Below are positions 9,219 through 18,298 of a stretch of 64,000 nucleotides of DNA, in pieces. The translations under genes and the position numbers were made by a program. The stretch is taken from the NCBI GenBank assembly GCA_963737075.1, contig CAVTRI010000002.1:186001-250000 (forward strand), given 5' to 3'. The notes under the pieces are model-generated. The model did no database searches and was not told where the DNA came from. It was given only the letters and a program-made list of their open reading frames with translations. Position 1 is the first letter of the stretch. Every line of letters begins with the position of its first letter. The stretch comes from CAVTRI01 sp963737075. GTDB taxonomy: Bacteria; Actinomycetota; Acidimicrobiia; Acidimicrobiales; Palsa-688.

Positions 9219-10103
9219 CCGTTGTGGGGTGCTGTGCGATCCAGGGTTCGGCCCACTGTCCGGTACGGCAACCGTGCCGAGGACCCTCTCGTTGCCCACA
9301 TTGCGGTCAACGAGGGGGCCCTTGCGTGCCATTTGCAGCTTTCGAATTTTACCCAGCGGCCCTCTCCCGCTGCGCTGGGTGTAACTCCACGTGCTGCGCG
9401 AGCTGGCCCAGCACTGCGGGGCACGCAGACATCCTCTGAGAACAGCTCATCAACGACTAGCGAGGGCATCAGCCGTTGATCGATACCGTTCTCCGATCCC
9501 CGCTCGAGTGCCCGCCGCGGTGCCAAAGAATCGCTGGGAAGGTCGACGCTTTCCCGGCGATTTCGCAGGCGACTCTTCATGATTGTAGTGCAGCCGACAT
9601 CGCGATGTTGTCGTTCAAAAGCCGGTGGCAACCCGGGAGCGCGAACACCACGGCGGCGGTGCCACTGACGTAGAGCCTTGTCCGGAAGGGACAGCGATTC
9701 AAGGGGATCACCAGACCGCGGGTACGCGGCCACGAATCTGGCGAACCGGTCACCCTGCGGCTCCGAACTTTGCGACCTGTATCGGATGGAGAGGGCGGCA
9801 CGGGGCGTACCGCCCGGGACCAAATTCGCTCAGCTCGCCGTCGCCCCTCGGCGGTTCACCTCGGCCCGTCACTAAGGGCGCCGCAATGTGGGACACCCGG
9901 CCCACGACTGCGGGTTGGGATCCCGGGCTGGAGCGCGAATGGATCGATCCGACTTTTGTGCGGGCTCGTGGTGCGCTGCTCGATTGGGAGGCCTGTCGAA
10001 GCCCCGGGCATGACGGCCCAAGTCATGGGACTGGAGAGGCCGGGCTAAGGCAACCAATCTCAAATGAGGGCGGGGCAGTTGGTGACGAACTGCCTTTTTG
10101 AGG
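9219..10103. other. No supportable gene (885 bp)
   Basis: Open frames exist on both strands, the longest on the minus strand at 9167-9823, but none shows a conserved domain. The interval may be decayed coding sequence. Confidence 0.4.
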
Positions 10104-11484
10104 TCAGGCGACCTGGAGCAGGCGCCAGGTTCCTGGCACACCTTTGAGTACATGGTCGCCTCGGTCGACGAACGAGATGTTCGAGCCGGCCACGAGGTCA
10201 CCGACCGTCCGCGAGACAATCACCTCTCCTGGCCCGGCCAGCGAGGCCACCCGGGCACCAATGTGCACTGCGATCCCGGCGATGTGGTCGCCTCGGACCT
10301 CGACCTCGCCGGTGCGGAGCCCGGCACGGACATCGATGCCGAGTTCCCGGCCGGCGGCCAGGACGGCGTTGGCGCACTTGATGGCGCGCGCTGGGCCATC
10401 AAAGGTGGCAAGGGCCCCGTCACCCGTGGTTTTCACAACCCGATCTCGCCACGGGTCAACGAGACGAGCCACAGACGCGTGGTGTCGATCAAGAAGTTCG
10501 TGCCACGCGCGGTCACCCAGCGACGATGCCTGACCGGTCGAATTCACGACGTCAGTGAACAACACCGCGGTGTCATGGGCGGCCCCCCCGGCGCCGGTGA
10601 GGAACTCCGCGATGGCGTCCACCCACCCGTCGACGTCGCCGCAGAACGGGAAGTGGACGTCGCCGGGAAGCTGAACGAGCTTCGCCCCTGGGATCGCCTC
10701 CGCCAGGTAGCGGGCGTGCGCGACCTCCACCAACTGATCTCCCGCGTGCAGCACAAGAGTCGGCAACCGGGTGCTCGCTAGCGCCGGGCGGACATCGATC
10801 GCCAGGTTGCAGCGCAGAAGGGTGCGGAAGGCGCCGGGGGCTCGCGCATTGGCGCTCGTAGCTGGGCCACCACCGAACGAAGTTCTCGTCCTCCCCAACG
10901 TTCGGCGCGCAGAGCCGGAGTGTGAGCGACTCGGGAGTCCCAAAACCCTCCCGCCCACGCCTCGACTAACGGCTCCAGGGTCTCGGCCGACGATCCGTGC
11001 GGGTAGTCGGGTGCGGCGCTGAAACGCGGCGCGGTCCCGTACAGCACCAGGGAGCTCACTCGCTCTGGATGGGTGGCCGCGAAGAGGATTGCCATTGGCC
11101 CGCCCTCTGACTCGCCGAAGATGGCTGCCCGCTCCGATCCCACGGCGTCCATCACGGCTGGGTGTCGTCCATCCGCGCCTCAAGGGTGGCAGCACCATCG
11201 ATGGGATCGGGCATGCCAGTCCCACGTTTGTCGAATTGGATGAAGCGGCAGAACGAGCTGAGGCCTCGAAGCATCCGACTGATCCGCGCCGACTCCCAGC
11301 ACGCCTGGATGTTCTGGGCGGAGGGGGGAATCGCAAGCAGGTCAAAGGGCCCGTCGCTGACAATCTGGTACGCGATGTGCACCCGCCCGTTTTTGGCGTA
11401 ACGGACCTCAGGTATATCCGACAAGGCCACGCTCCCGACCGGCTGCTCGTTCACCGCGACCAGCCGTCGACCCCCTACCGTCAA
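10104..11484 (-). pseudogene. Alpha/beta hydrolase fused to class III adenylate/guanylate cyclase, two frameshifts
   Basis: Three consecutive frames make one protein. Frame 1 (11484-11160) has VRYAKNGRVHIAYQIV and FIQFDKRGTGMPD (alpha/beta-hydrolase N-terminus with the DxRGxG turn). Frame 2 (11155 to about 10850) has the nucleophile elbow AIFGESEGGPMA. Frame 3 (about 10850-10104) has LPTLVLHAGDQLVEVAHARY and then the CYC domain, VLFTDVVNSTGQASSLGD and VVKTTGDGALATFDGP, with both metal-binding Asp regions. This hydrolase-cyclase architecture is common in actinomycetes. The breaks are near 11158 and 10850. The first break creates a TGATG stop/start overlap, so split translation is possible but less likely than an indel. 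Confidence 0.8.
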
Positions 11485-11612
11485 AGCAACGCCGACCGAC
11501 GTCCCCGCGACCGGTGGCGCGCCCGACCCGTGTCCCGGTCCTGGGTGACGGTGGTCGACCTCCCTGGTGGGGCGGTCCTCGCCACATCCGGGCCCGTTTC
11601 GCTGGCGGCGTA

Positions 11613-11992
11613 ATGGTGCCGGCCACGATCCCGTTCGCGGTGCCCGCCGCGTTCTTTCCGCCTGCGCTCGCCGTCATGATCTGGTTCTGGCTACCCCGCC
11701 CGGCACTCGCCGAGTCCTGATCTACCTGGGCGGCGCTGAAACGTCCACCGTCGCCAGCGGGCGGCGATCATGGCCGGGCCAGACCCTGAACATTCTGCTC
11801 GTCGATCTCACCGTCCTCGACACCGTCGAGATCCCCCTCCTGCTTCACCTGGTGTTACCGGAAGCCAGCACCCGCGTCGTCGTCCGACTGGACGATCTCG
11901 CCCGCCGCTACGCCTGGCGGCTCGGCACCCTCACCGCGGGAGGCGGCGGCATCTATCTCATCGTCCGAGGCTCACTCGAGCTCGCCGCGTGA
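11613..11992 (+). pseudogene. Integral membrane protein (GAP/LysE-like) relic
   Basis: From ATG 11613 the frame gives a hydrophobic helix, PFAVPAAFFPPALAVMIWFW. The next piece, VLIYLGGAETSTVASG, is in another frame, and the end, LGTLTAGGGGIYLIVRGSLE, is a C-terminal helix. The order resembles small 'GAP family' membrane transporters, but the middle is missing. One frameshift lies near 11710. Function is not assigned. Confidence 0.45.
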
Positions 11993-12082
11993 CCGGCGAC
12001 GATCCTGGGCAGGAAGGAGGGCGGCAGGCCAGCCGACGGCGGTGCAGCATTTCTGGTGCGCGTCCCGGTCGCGACTGAGGGC

Positions 12083-13198
12083 CTAGCGGCCGGCGCGTGA
12101 ACCAATCCTCCACAACGTCCCCATGCGGCTGGCATCTCCCCCGCACGCCGACGCGGTCTGGCAGCCGTGACCGCACCACCGCACATCCGCCGACGTGATC
12201 GTCTCCACCCTGGCGGCAGCGGCTGTCGTCGTCGGCTTCGGCCTTCTTCGGGCGACGGGGGGCCATCTCCGGTGTGCGCGGCCGCGCCCAGCCGGCCCGG
12301 GCTGCACGACGAGACCGCACTCGCCCGAGCCGCCGAGCGCGCTCGGGCCCGTTGGATGTCGCGGCCCAGGGCGTCGTGCACGATGGCCATCCCCGGACAT
12401 CGGCTGGGGATGGGAGCCTGTCGGGTATTCCTCATCGTCCTTTCGTGGGCGCTGGGAAGCGTCGAGCGCCTCGTGCAGCCTCGTCTGGTAGCTGTCGGCC
12501 AGGTCTCGCAGGGCGGCGGCGCTGTCACCGGTAAACGACGGGCCGTGCATGAGGGCCAGGGTGGTGGGTTGGAGGGCGGCGAGACGGCGGATGGTGGGGG
12601 CGGTGCGGGGTGTGAGGCAGGTAAACTGGAAGAGGTCTTCGGCGGCCAGGGCGGGCCCGACGATGTCATCCTGGGTGAGCACCGTGGCCTTCCCGCCGGC
12701 GGTGAAGAGGTCGCCGCAGAAGAGGGTGTTGGTGGTCTCTTCGAACCACAGCCCGGCATCCCAGCCGTGCGGGACGTGCGGGGTGTCGATCCATCGCATC
12801 CGCTTCCCGCCGAGATCGAGCACGTGACCATCGTCCAGCGGAGCGAGTGGGGGACGGTCGCATTGATCGGCACCGGAGATCATGGCGCCGAGGATGCCGA
12901 CGGCGACCTCGGCCTGGTTCGACGCGTCGAGCCACGAGTTGATGGCTCCGCTCTCATCGGCCTCCCAGTGGCCGAAGCTGATCCATCGCAGCCGCTCGAC
13001 GGGCATGAGCCGCTCGACGGTGGCGGACACGCTGGGGAAGAGCTGCCGCGGGCCGGTGTGGAAGAGCAGCGGGTCCTCGCCGGCTACCAGGAACTGGTTG
13101 AAGGTGAAGCCGCCCGGGATGTCGTCGGTGTAGGTCGAGATCCGGTAGATGCTGTCCGCGATCTCATCTATCGACGTCGGCGAATCGTGCATGCGCAT
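12083..13198 (-). CDS. MBL-fold metallo-hydrolase (diiron ODP-like)
   Basis: The N-terminal 245 residues form a metallo-beta-lactamase fold of the oxygen-binding-diiron type: the ligand motif SFGHWEADESG (HxExD), TPHVPHGWDAGLWFEE, and LFCGDLFTAGG supplying the bridging Asp, plus LALMHGPSF with a late His. Such proteins resemble the diiron half of flavodiiron NO/O2 reductases. The flavodoxin domain is absent. After about residue 245 the sequence becomes Arg/Pro/Gly-rich and unlike a fold, so the native stop was probably lost by a frameshift near 12450. The start is ATG 13198, with a second ATG two codons on. It lies just downstream of RidA on the same strand (10-bp gap), suggesting one operon with the FAD-linked oxidase. 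Confidence 0.75.
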   Translation of the reverse strand: MRMHDSPTSIDEIADSIYRISTYTDDIPGGFTFNQFLVAGEDPLLFHTGPRQLFPSVSATVERLMPVERLRWISFGHWEADESGAINSWLDASNQAEVAVGILGAMISGADQCDRPPLAPLDDGHVLDLGGKRMRWIDTPHVPHGWDAGLWFEETTNTLFCGDLFTAGGKATVLTQDDIVGPALAAEDLFQFTCLTPRTAPTIRRLAALQPTTLALMHGPSFTGDSAAALRDLADSYQTRLHEALDASQRPRKDDEEYPTGSHPQPMSGDGHRARRPGPRHPTGPSALGGSGECGLVVQPGPAGRGRAHRRWPPVARRRPKPTTTAAAARVETITSADVRWCGHGCQTASACGGDASRMGTLWRIGSRAGR

Positions 13199-13208
13199 GG
13201 CGGCGTCC

Positions 13209-13595
13209 TCAGCTTCGCAGTCGGGCGGTCACGGCGATCTCGCATTTCAGCTCCGGAAAGAAGAGTTGGCTGACCTCCACCATGGTCGAGGCGGGCGGGC
13301 TGGCGCCGTTGAAGGGGACCTTGCGCACGTCGAGCGCGTCGGCCGCTTCGGCCATGTCGGTGACGTAGATGCGCTGCTCGACGACGTCGGACATGCTGGC
13401 GCCGAAGTGGGCCAGCGTGTCGTCGATGTTGCGGTAGGCGAGTTCCATCTGGTCGGCCATCGTCGCCGGGATGTGCATGTTCTCGCCGATGCCGACGGTG
13501 CCCGCCACGTAGATAGTGTCGTCCACTCTGACAGCTTGCGAGTAGCCGAAAATCTCCTGCTGGCCGTCGAAGGCCTCAAAGACTTCACGGGTCAT
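13209..13595 (-). CDS. RidA family protein
   Basis: A 128-residue YjgF/RidA fold with the hallmark FGYSQAVRVDDTIYVAGTVG near the N-terminus, RNIDDTLAHFGASMSDVV in the middle and EVSQLFFPELKCEIAVTA at the end. Family members deaminate reactive enamine/imine intermediates or act in catabolic clusters. Start ATG 13595 is preferred over one six codons upstream because AAAGGAGCA (13601-13609) sits at ideal spacing. It lies between the MBL-fold gene and the FAD-linked oxidase, all on the minus strand, so it may clear an imine product of that oxidase (inference). Confidence 0.9.
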   Translation of the reverse strand: MTREVFEAFDGQQEIFGYSQAVRVDDTIYVAGTVGIGENMHIPATMADQMELAYRNIDDTLAHFGASMSDVVEQRIYVTDMAEAADALDVRKVPFNGASPPASTMVEVSQLFFPELKCEIAVTARLRS

Positions 13596-13617
13596 CGAAG
13601 TGCTCCTTTGCATGTCC

Positions 13618-15003
13618 TCACGCCTCGGGCGTGATGTTCTGGTTGAGGCGGAACAGGTTCTCCGGGTCCCATGCGGTTTTGATGGCCTGCAGCCGCCGAT
13701 ACTTCTCAGGGCCGAAGGCGGCGACCACCCGGTCGGGACCTTCGTCGCCGATCCAGTTGAGATACACCCGGCCGGGCGCCCATGGTCGCATGGCCGCGGA
13801 CAGTTCCTTCGTATGGTCGATGTTGGCGTCGGTGTCGGCCGGGTCCTCCCACATGGATATGTAGTGGATGTTCCACGGCATTTGCCGCAGCCCGCAGGCC
13901 ATCGCGGCCTCGTCGACCCGGGCGATCGCCCCGCCGGCCGCCACCACGATGACCTGGCTGAACGGCGACAGCGGGCGCGTGGCCCGGGCGGCCAGGGTGT
14001 CGACGGCCGCGTCGGGCATCTCGGCCAGGAACTCGGCCGTCCAGTAGTTCAGGCGGCCCGCCGGGTTGCCGGGGTCCAGGATCTGCTGGAGAGCCACGTA
14101 GGGCATGGGCTGGACCAGCTCCACCGCCGGTGGGCCGAACCGAACCAGCGGTTCGAGCACCCGGGCGCCTTCGTCGGGGTCGCCCGCGTAGCACACGATG
14201 ATCCCGACGGCCGGCTTTCCTCGGGCGGGGGCCGGGACCCTCTCGTCGTTAGGGGCGCAGATAAACGCCACCGCGCTGCCGACCTCGTCGGGCGCGCTGA
14301 GCATGAAGTCCCGCCAGAAACGCACCACTCGGCTCGCGGCGGCGGCCGGGTGCAGGAGGAACCCTCCCTGGACGGTCGGGCCAACCCGGTGAAGCCGGAA
14401 GTGGAAGGCGGTGACCACTCCGAAGTTGCCGCCGCCGCCTCGCAGGGCCCAGAACAGGTCGGGCTGCTCGGTGGCTGAGGCCTTCACCTGCCGGCCGTCG
14501 GCGGTCACAACCTCGGCCGCGATCAGGTTGTCGCAGGTGTAGCCGAGCTTGCGTTCCAGCCATCCGCTACCACCGCCCAACGCCAGTCCGGCGATCCCCG
14601 TCGTGGACACCCGCCCGCCGGTGACCGCCAGTCCGTGGGCCTGGGTGGCCGCGTCCAGTTCGCCCCATGTGGCCCCGCCCTCGGCCCGCACGGTGTGCCA
14701 TTCGGCGTCGACCTTGATTCGTTTCATGAGGCGAAGGTCGACGCACACCCCGGCGTCGCACACCGCGTAGCCGGGCACCCCGTGCCCGCCGCCGTACACC
14801 GACAGGGGCCAGCCCCTATCTCGGGCCACGCCCACCGCCGCGGTCACGTCACCAGCATCGATGCAGCGAGCGATCACCGCCGGGCGGCGGTCGACCATCC
14901 CGTTGAACACCTGCCGGGCCGCGTCGTACTGATCGTCTCCGGGGACCAGCAGCTGTCCACGGAACCCCGCAAGCTCGCGGGCCTCGACGTCAACGTCTGC
15001 CAT
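13618..15003 (-). CDS. FAD-linked oxidase with berberine-bridge domain
   Basis: A complete 461-residue oxidase. The PCMH FAD-binding domain has SVYGGGHGVPGYAVCD, whose His is the usual 8-alpha flavin link. The second attachment motif reads VTGGRVSTTGIAG without the Cys of bicovalent BBE enzymes, so single covalent attachment is predicted. The C-terminal BBE domain ends WDPENLFRLNQNITPEA. Start ATG 15003 follows AAAGGAGCC at good spacing; an upstream in-frame ATG at 15054 has none. It heads a minus-strand operon with RidA and the MBL-fold gene. It is an intact paralogue of the broken gene at 6100-7532. Substrate unknown. Confidence 0.92.
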   Translation of the reverse strand: MADVDVEARELAGFRGQLLVPGDDQYDAARQVFNGMVDRRPAVIARCIDAGDVTAAVGVARDRGWPLSVYGGGHGVPGYAVCDAGVCVDLRLMKRIKVDAEWHTVRAEGGATWGELDAATQAHGLAVTGGRVSTTGIAGLALGGGSGWLERKLGYTCDNLIAAEVVTADGRQVKASATEQPDLFWALRGGGGNFGVVTAFHFRLHRVGPTVQGGFLLHPAAAASRVVRFWRDFMLSAPDEVGSAVAFICAPNDERVPAPARGKPAVGIIVCYAGDPDEGARVLEPLVRFGPPAVELVQPMPYVALQQILDPGNPAGRLNYWTAEFLAEMPDAAVDTLAARATRPLSPFSQVIVVAAGGAIARVDEAAMACGLRQMPWNIHYISMWEDPADTDANIDHTKELSAAMRPWAPGRVYLNWIGDEGPDRVVAAFGPEKYRRLQAIKTAWDPENLFRLNQNITPEA

Positions 15004-15102
15004 GACCAGGCTCCTTTCGCTCCTTCGGTAGTCGTTGGGATTCTGATCCCTCACCGGTCGGGACTGGATGGAGCAGGCGTGGAGATTGCGTGGAGAATTC
15101 CC

Positions 15103-15290
15103 TCATTCGACTGTCAGGCCACCGGTGTGATGGGTGAACGGCAGGGTGACGACGAACTGGGTGCCCGTCGTCCCCTTGTCGATGCTCGTTCCTTCGCCGC
15201 CGACGCTGACCCGTTCTTTTCCGAGCGGGGCGCCTTTGAAGGCGAACTGGCCTTGGATCTCGACGCCTTATTCCGCGGTAGTCGACCTCT
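15103..15290 (-). other. Short conserved-looking coding fragment, unidentified
   Basis: A minus-strand frame ending in TGA at 15103 reads GQFAFKGAPLGKERVSVGGE and then GTTGTQFVVTLPF. The alternating hydrophobic strands look like genuine protein. It has no start codon of its own, is shorter than 65 codons and sits directly upstream of the FAD-linked oxidase. Probably the 3' end of a deleted gene. Family unknown. Confidence 0.35.
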
Positions 15291-15482
15291 CGGGTGACGG
15301 TGGCGTCCTACTCTTGGACCACCATCGACAGGACGACGGCCAGAAGACGAGTCCCGACGACAATCAGATCAACGAGCCCAAGCTCTGGACTTTTTCGTCA
15401 CTGTCGAGGCTCCTCCCGAGGTCACGCTAAGTAACCAGCAGCCCGCATCGGGGATGCCCCTCGGTAATACAAGGACTTCTTT

Positions 15483-15533
15483 GGTGGCGGGGGCTGGATT
15501 TCAACCAGTGACCTTGGGTTATGAGGTATAGGA
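15483..15533 (-). other. Degenerate tRNA-Met 3' half: att-like site A
   Basis: Read on the minus strand, this copy matches the 3' half of an elongator tRNA-Met (anticodon loop CTCATAA, variable loop, T arm, acceptor GCCACC), with several substitutions relative to site B at 45664-45706. Sequence to its right for another 110 bp is also similar to site B, ending in ACAGGTTTGACA. There is no 5' tRNA half, so it is a probable relic of an integration junction. Confidence 0.6.
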
Positions 15534-15659
15534 CTAGGTTCGGGACAGTGTCATTGAATATTAACGGTGCCGGTCAGAGCGTTGTGGGCGAGTCCATATC
15601 CGGCTGAATTCTGGCCAGTCCGTTCCGGCGGGATTGCCACAGGTTTGACATAGAAGCCT

Positions 15660-15985
15660 TCATCGTCCAATTTGTAGGGCCTGCACCAAGGCAGGAAGGC
15701 TTTCCGCGGCGACGACCCATACCTGGCCTGGATCGACGCGATGATACTGGTGAGCAAGGAGGGTTCGGAGGCCGACGACGTCGCTCCAGGGGACGTCGTG
15801 GAACCGGTCACGGCCTTCATCAGTCAGGCCCGCGCCGCTTCACCGATGATCTCCAGCAGGCGCTCCATTGCGAGTTGGCGGATGTCGTCTTCACGGAAGG
15901 CTTCCTCGCCGTCAGCAACAATCCTGGCGGCCTGAGCAGCTGCATCTAGGATGTCTTGGACGCGATCGTCGTCGCTCCGGCTCAC
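15660..15985 (-). pseudogene. hepT: HepT-like HEPN toxin, single frameshift
   Basis: From GTG 15985 the frame reads SDDDRVQDILDAAAQAARIV and ERLLEIIGEAARA, then hits TGA. One base later the frame continues DEGRDRFHDVPWSDVVGLRT and LLAHQYHRVDPGQVW. This yields the HEPN catalytic motif Rx4HxY (RTLLAHQY) of HepT toxins. A missing C in GGGCCTGAC (expected GGGCCCTGAC) accounts for the break at about 15826. It starts seven bases after the mntA stop. HepT is an RNase or tRNA-acting toxin that its partner neutralises by polyAMPylation. Confidence 0.82.
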
Positions 15986-15991
15986 GGCTTC

Positions 15992-16297
15992 CTAGAGTTC
16001 GATCGACTGCTCAAGGATGTGGTGATCGCGGAGCTTTAGCCCGCCCGTCGACACCACGTCGACGCTCCGACCGAGGAGGTCTTCCAGTTCCCGGGTCAGA
16101 TGAAGGATATCGAATAGAGAGCTCCCCTGATCGAAGTCGACCAAGAGGTCGAGGTCGCTGTCGGGCCGATCCTCGCCCCGGGCCGTAGAACCGAACACCC
16201 GAACACGGTGTCCATGGTGGCGCCGGGCCGCTGCACGTATGGCCTCCCGATGCCGCTCGACTAATTCTCGGGCTTTCAGAGTCTCGGTCTCGGGCAT
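15992..16297 (-). CDS. mntA: MntA-like nucleotidyltransferase antitoxin
   Basis: A 101-residue minimal nucleotidyltransferase with the signature VFGSTARGEDRPDSDLDLLV (GSx10DxD), followed by SLFDILHLTRELEDLLGRSV. MntA antitoxins AMPylate the HepT toxin. Start ATG 16297 was chosen over upstream ATGs because the fold begins there and GGAGGAAGG precedes it. It lies directly upstream of hepT in the same operon. The catalytic residues look intact while the toxin is frameshifted. Confidence 0.88.
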   Translation of the reverse strand: MPETETLKARELVERHREAIRAAARRHHGHRVRVFGSTARGEDRPDSDLDLLVDFDQGSSLFDILHLTRELEDLLGRSVDVVSTGGLKLRDHHILEQSIEL

Positions 16298-16524
16298 CAC
16301 GACAAGCGTACCTTCCTCCCCCGCCGCCTCCGAGACAACCCGGGATCCACTCAGATGGTGCCGATGCTCATTCGCAATGTAATGGCCTGTCAAGAGACGA
16401 TGGCGCTCCTCAAACCGGACCGATTGCGCTGTCCGCGCCACGATGGGAATCGAAACGCACACCGGTAGATGCCGGCGACTTTGATGGGCACACCCCCCTC
16501 TTATAGTTCAGGAAACGAGTAGGT
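16298..16524. other. Intergenic between mntA and the xis leader
   Basis: No gene seen. It should hold divergent promoters for mntA (minus) and xis (plus). Confidence 0.4.
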
Positions 16525-16555
16525 GGCCCCGGTGGTGGGGACACACCCCGGGGCT
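16525..16555 (+). promoter_or_regulatory. Hairpin leader of xis (copy 1)
   Basis: GGCCCCGG (16525-16532) pairs with CCGGGGCT (16548-16555), one G-U closing pair. The same structure precedes the xis gene at 57322, where the closing pair is G-C. The region then runs into a TAGGAGGTCC Shine-Dalgarno that can pair with an upstream ACCT. Confidence 0.6.
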
Positions 16556-16584
16556 TGGCCAGAACCTGCATAGGAGGTCCTGAC

Positions 16585-16805
16585 ATGGCCGATATTACGT
16601 TACAACAACCCGCTCTCGAGGCTCTTGAAGGAGGGCTGACCGTCACGGTCGAAGAAGCAGCAACGGTTCTCGGCCTTGGCCGGAGCGCCGCGTACGAGGC
16701 GACACGCCGCGGCGAGATCCCGGTCCCGGCGTATTGGCCGCCGGATCGTCATCCCAGTGCCGCTGCTGCTCGACTGGCTCGGCGTCTCCACTGCCGCAGC
16801 CGCCT
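16585..16805 (+). pseudogene. xis: Excisionase-like HTH protein (Xis), frameshifted
   Basis: Begins MADITLQQPALEALEGGLTV with VEEAATVLGLGRSAAYEATR, a winged-helix DNA-binding domain of the excisionase/AlpA type. After GEIPV the frame is lost and continues in another as RRIGRRIVIPVPLLLDWLGV near 16735. It is about 85% identical by eye to the intact protein at 57322-57540, which shows what the full product should be. RBS is TAGGAGGTCC. Confidence 0.8.
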
Positions 16806-16825
16806 GGTCCACGAGACAGCTAACG

Positions 16826-16924
16826 ATGCAAGGACACATCCCCAAGCGCGTCCACTCAACGGCAGATGGACGCGACAAGACCACCTGGTACGTCGAGGTC
16901 CAGCCATCCCTCGGCGACGTGACT
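16826..16924 (+). pseudogene. Integrase N-terminal stub
   Basis: ATG 16826 opens MQGHIPKRVHSTADGRDKTT WYVEV, matching the first residues of the integrase that follows xis at 57558. Homology stops at about 16924 and sequence from another gene begins. This marks the deletion end of a second Xis/Int module. Confidence 0.75.
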
Positions 16925-16944
16925 AGAAGTGCAATGGTTCAAGT

Positions 16945-17792
16945 TCATCCCGGTTTGCGGCCCCAGGCCAGGAAGAGCAGATGTGGCATCATCAGCGTGT
17001 CGGGATTGTCGAGGTGGTCGCGTATGGCGTGGTCCACTTTGTCAACCTCCTGTTCGGTCGCGATTCCCGCCGCCACGATCGTGGGGCGCATGCTGCGCAC
17101 CAGGTCGGCCCGGAGAGTACGCCGAGAATGCCCGGGTGGGTAGATATCGGCTTTGGCCTCAGCGCCGATTTGCACTAGACCTGCCTGTCGGAACAGGTCG
17201 GGTAGCCGGCGGCCGATGAACGTGTCGGCGCCGTCCACCTCTTGGGCTGCACGAAATATTTCGGTCAGTCGGTCCCAGGCCGGGTGGGCGGGTAGCACAC
17301 GCTCCCTCCGCCGTCGGGCTCCAGGGCGGCGACCCATCCTCCGGGCCGGGTCAGCCGCACCATTTCGGTCACCACCGTCGCCGGGTCGGGGATGTTGATC
17401 AGGAGCGTTCGAGTGTGAACAAGGTCGTAGGATTCCGATGGGAAGCCAGTTTGGTGGGCGTCGCCCTCGATCACTTCGACGTTCGCCAGGCCGCGGTCGG
17501 CGACGAACTGGCGGGCCAGGGCCACGTTGGCGGGCTCGAAGTCCAGGCCGGTGACGTGGCCTTGGGGGCCTACCCGGTCGGCCAGCAGATCCAGGATCCC
17601 GATCGTTCCGCAGCCCACGTCGATCGCCCGCTCTCCCTCTGTTAGCCCAGTCTGGTTGAGGAGCAGAAGGCTGTGGTCGCGTAGCTCGCCGGACTGGCGT
17701 CGTAGCCGGTCGCGTTCGGCCGGACTGCTACCCAGGGAGTAGACGGCAGGAGCCACGGATGCGGGATGCCCTGCACTTCGGGCGTTAGGCAT
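16945..17792 (-). pseudogene. SAM-dependent methyltransferase, frameshifted
   Basis: From ATG 17792 the class I Rossmann methyltransferase fold is clear: AIDVGCGTIGILDLLADRVG (SAM motif I), VTGLDFEP (acidic residue), IEGDAHQTGFPSESYDLVH, and LINIPDPATVVTEMVRLTRP. At about 17290 the frame is lost and continues in another as FRAAQEVDGADTFIGRRLPD to the stop at 16945. The C-terminal half is intact apart from that one indel. The start overlaps the upstream ORF's end by eight bases. Substrate unknown. Confidence 0.85.
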
Positions 17793-18267
17793 GAGAACAT
17801 CTCCCGTCGGTTAAATTGCTCGTACCTGCCGTCGCTGCGTTACTGGCCGCCAGTTCCGTGCAGCATTTTGCGGTCTTAAGCAGTACCGGTGCTGGGCGGG
17901 AAGGATGATCGGCGATGAGCCGATCGACGATCAGCACTGGGTTCCCCGGGGTCATGATTTGCCGGCAGGCGGCCAGTATCCCAACGTCCCATTCCTGCAA
18001 TAGGTCGGCTAGCAGCAAGGAGTCCACTTTTTTCGAGGACACCCTCAAGAGGTCAGCGCCCTCCACGTCGGAGCGCCCGGTCTGCGGCGGAGTTTGGCGC
18101 ACGTCACCCGCCGTGGTCGCATCCGGCTCGTTTCGCTCGCGTTTCTCGGTGGTCTTGCGGGCTGCCTCCCCAAGGACGACGGTGACTGCTCCGCATCGGG
18201 AGCAAAGACTTTCCTCGGCGGCGAAGAAGTTAGGCCACCTGCCGGAGCAGGCACCTGTTGTGGTCAT
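17785..18267 (-). CDS. Hypothetical protein
   Basis: A 160-residue open frame immediately upstream of the methyltransferase, overlapping it by eight bases. The N-terminus has CSGRWPN and LCSRCGAVTVV, a possible zinc-binding cysteine set, and the second half has VSSKKVDSLLLADLLQEWDV. I recognise no family. It could be a spurious frame in high-GC DNA. Confidence 0.35.
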   Translation of the reverse strand: MTTTGACSGRWPNFFAAEESLCSRCGAVTVVLGEAARKTTEKRERNEPDATTAGDVRQTPPQTGRSDVEGADLLRVSSKKVDSLLLADLLQEWDVGILAACRQIMTPGNPVLIVDRLIADHPSRPAPVLLKTAKCCTELAASNAATAGTSNLTDGRCSHA

Positions 18268-18298
18268 CGTTCACTCCGATCGTGGGAGCCGGGGCGGA

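Noticed and set aside
9167..9823. 218-codon minus-strand gene
   Set aside because: Overlaps the secreted protein's end and has no recognisable domain or start signal.
11155..11160. Translational coupling (TGATG) between two separate genes in the hydrolase-cyclase
   Set aside because: The two pieces are halves of one alpha/beta-hydrolase fold, so an indel is the simpler explanation.
18264..18287. HSDRGS-like sequence left of the IS30, suggesting IS30 inserted within an IS3 gene
   Set aside because: The upstream translation has no IS3 transposase features and the junction does not match the IS3 at 24540, so it is probably coincidence.
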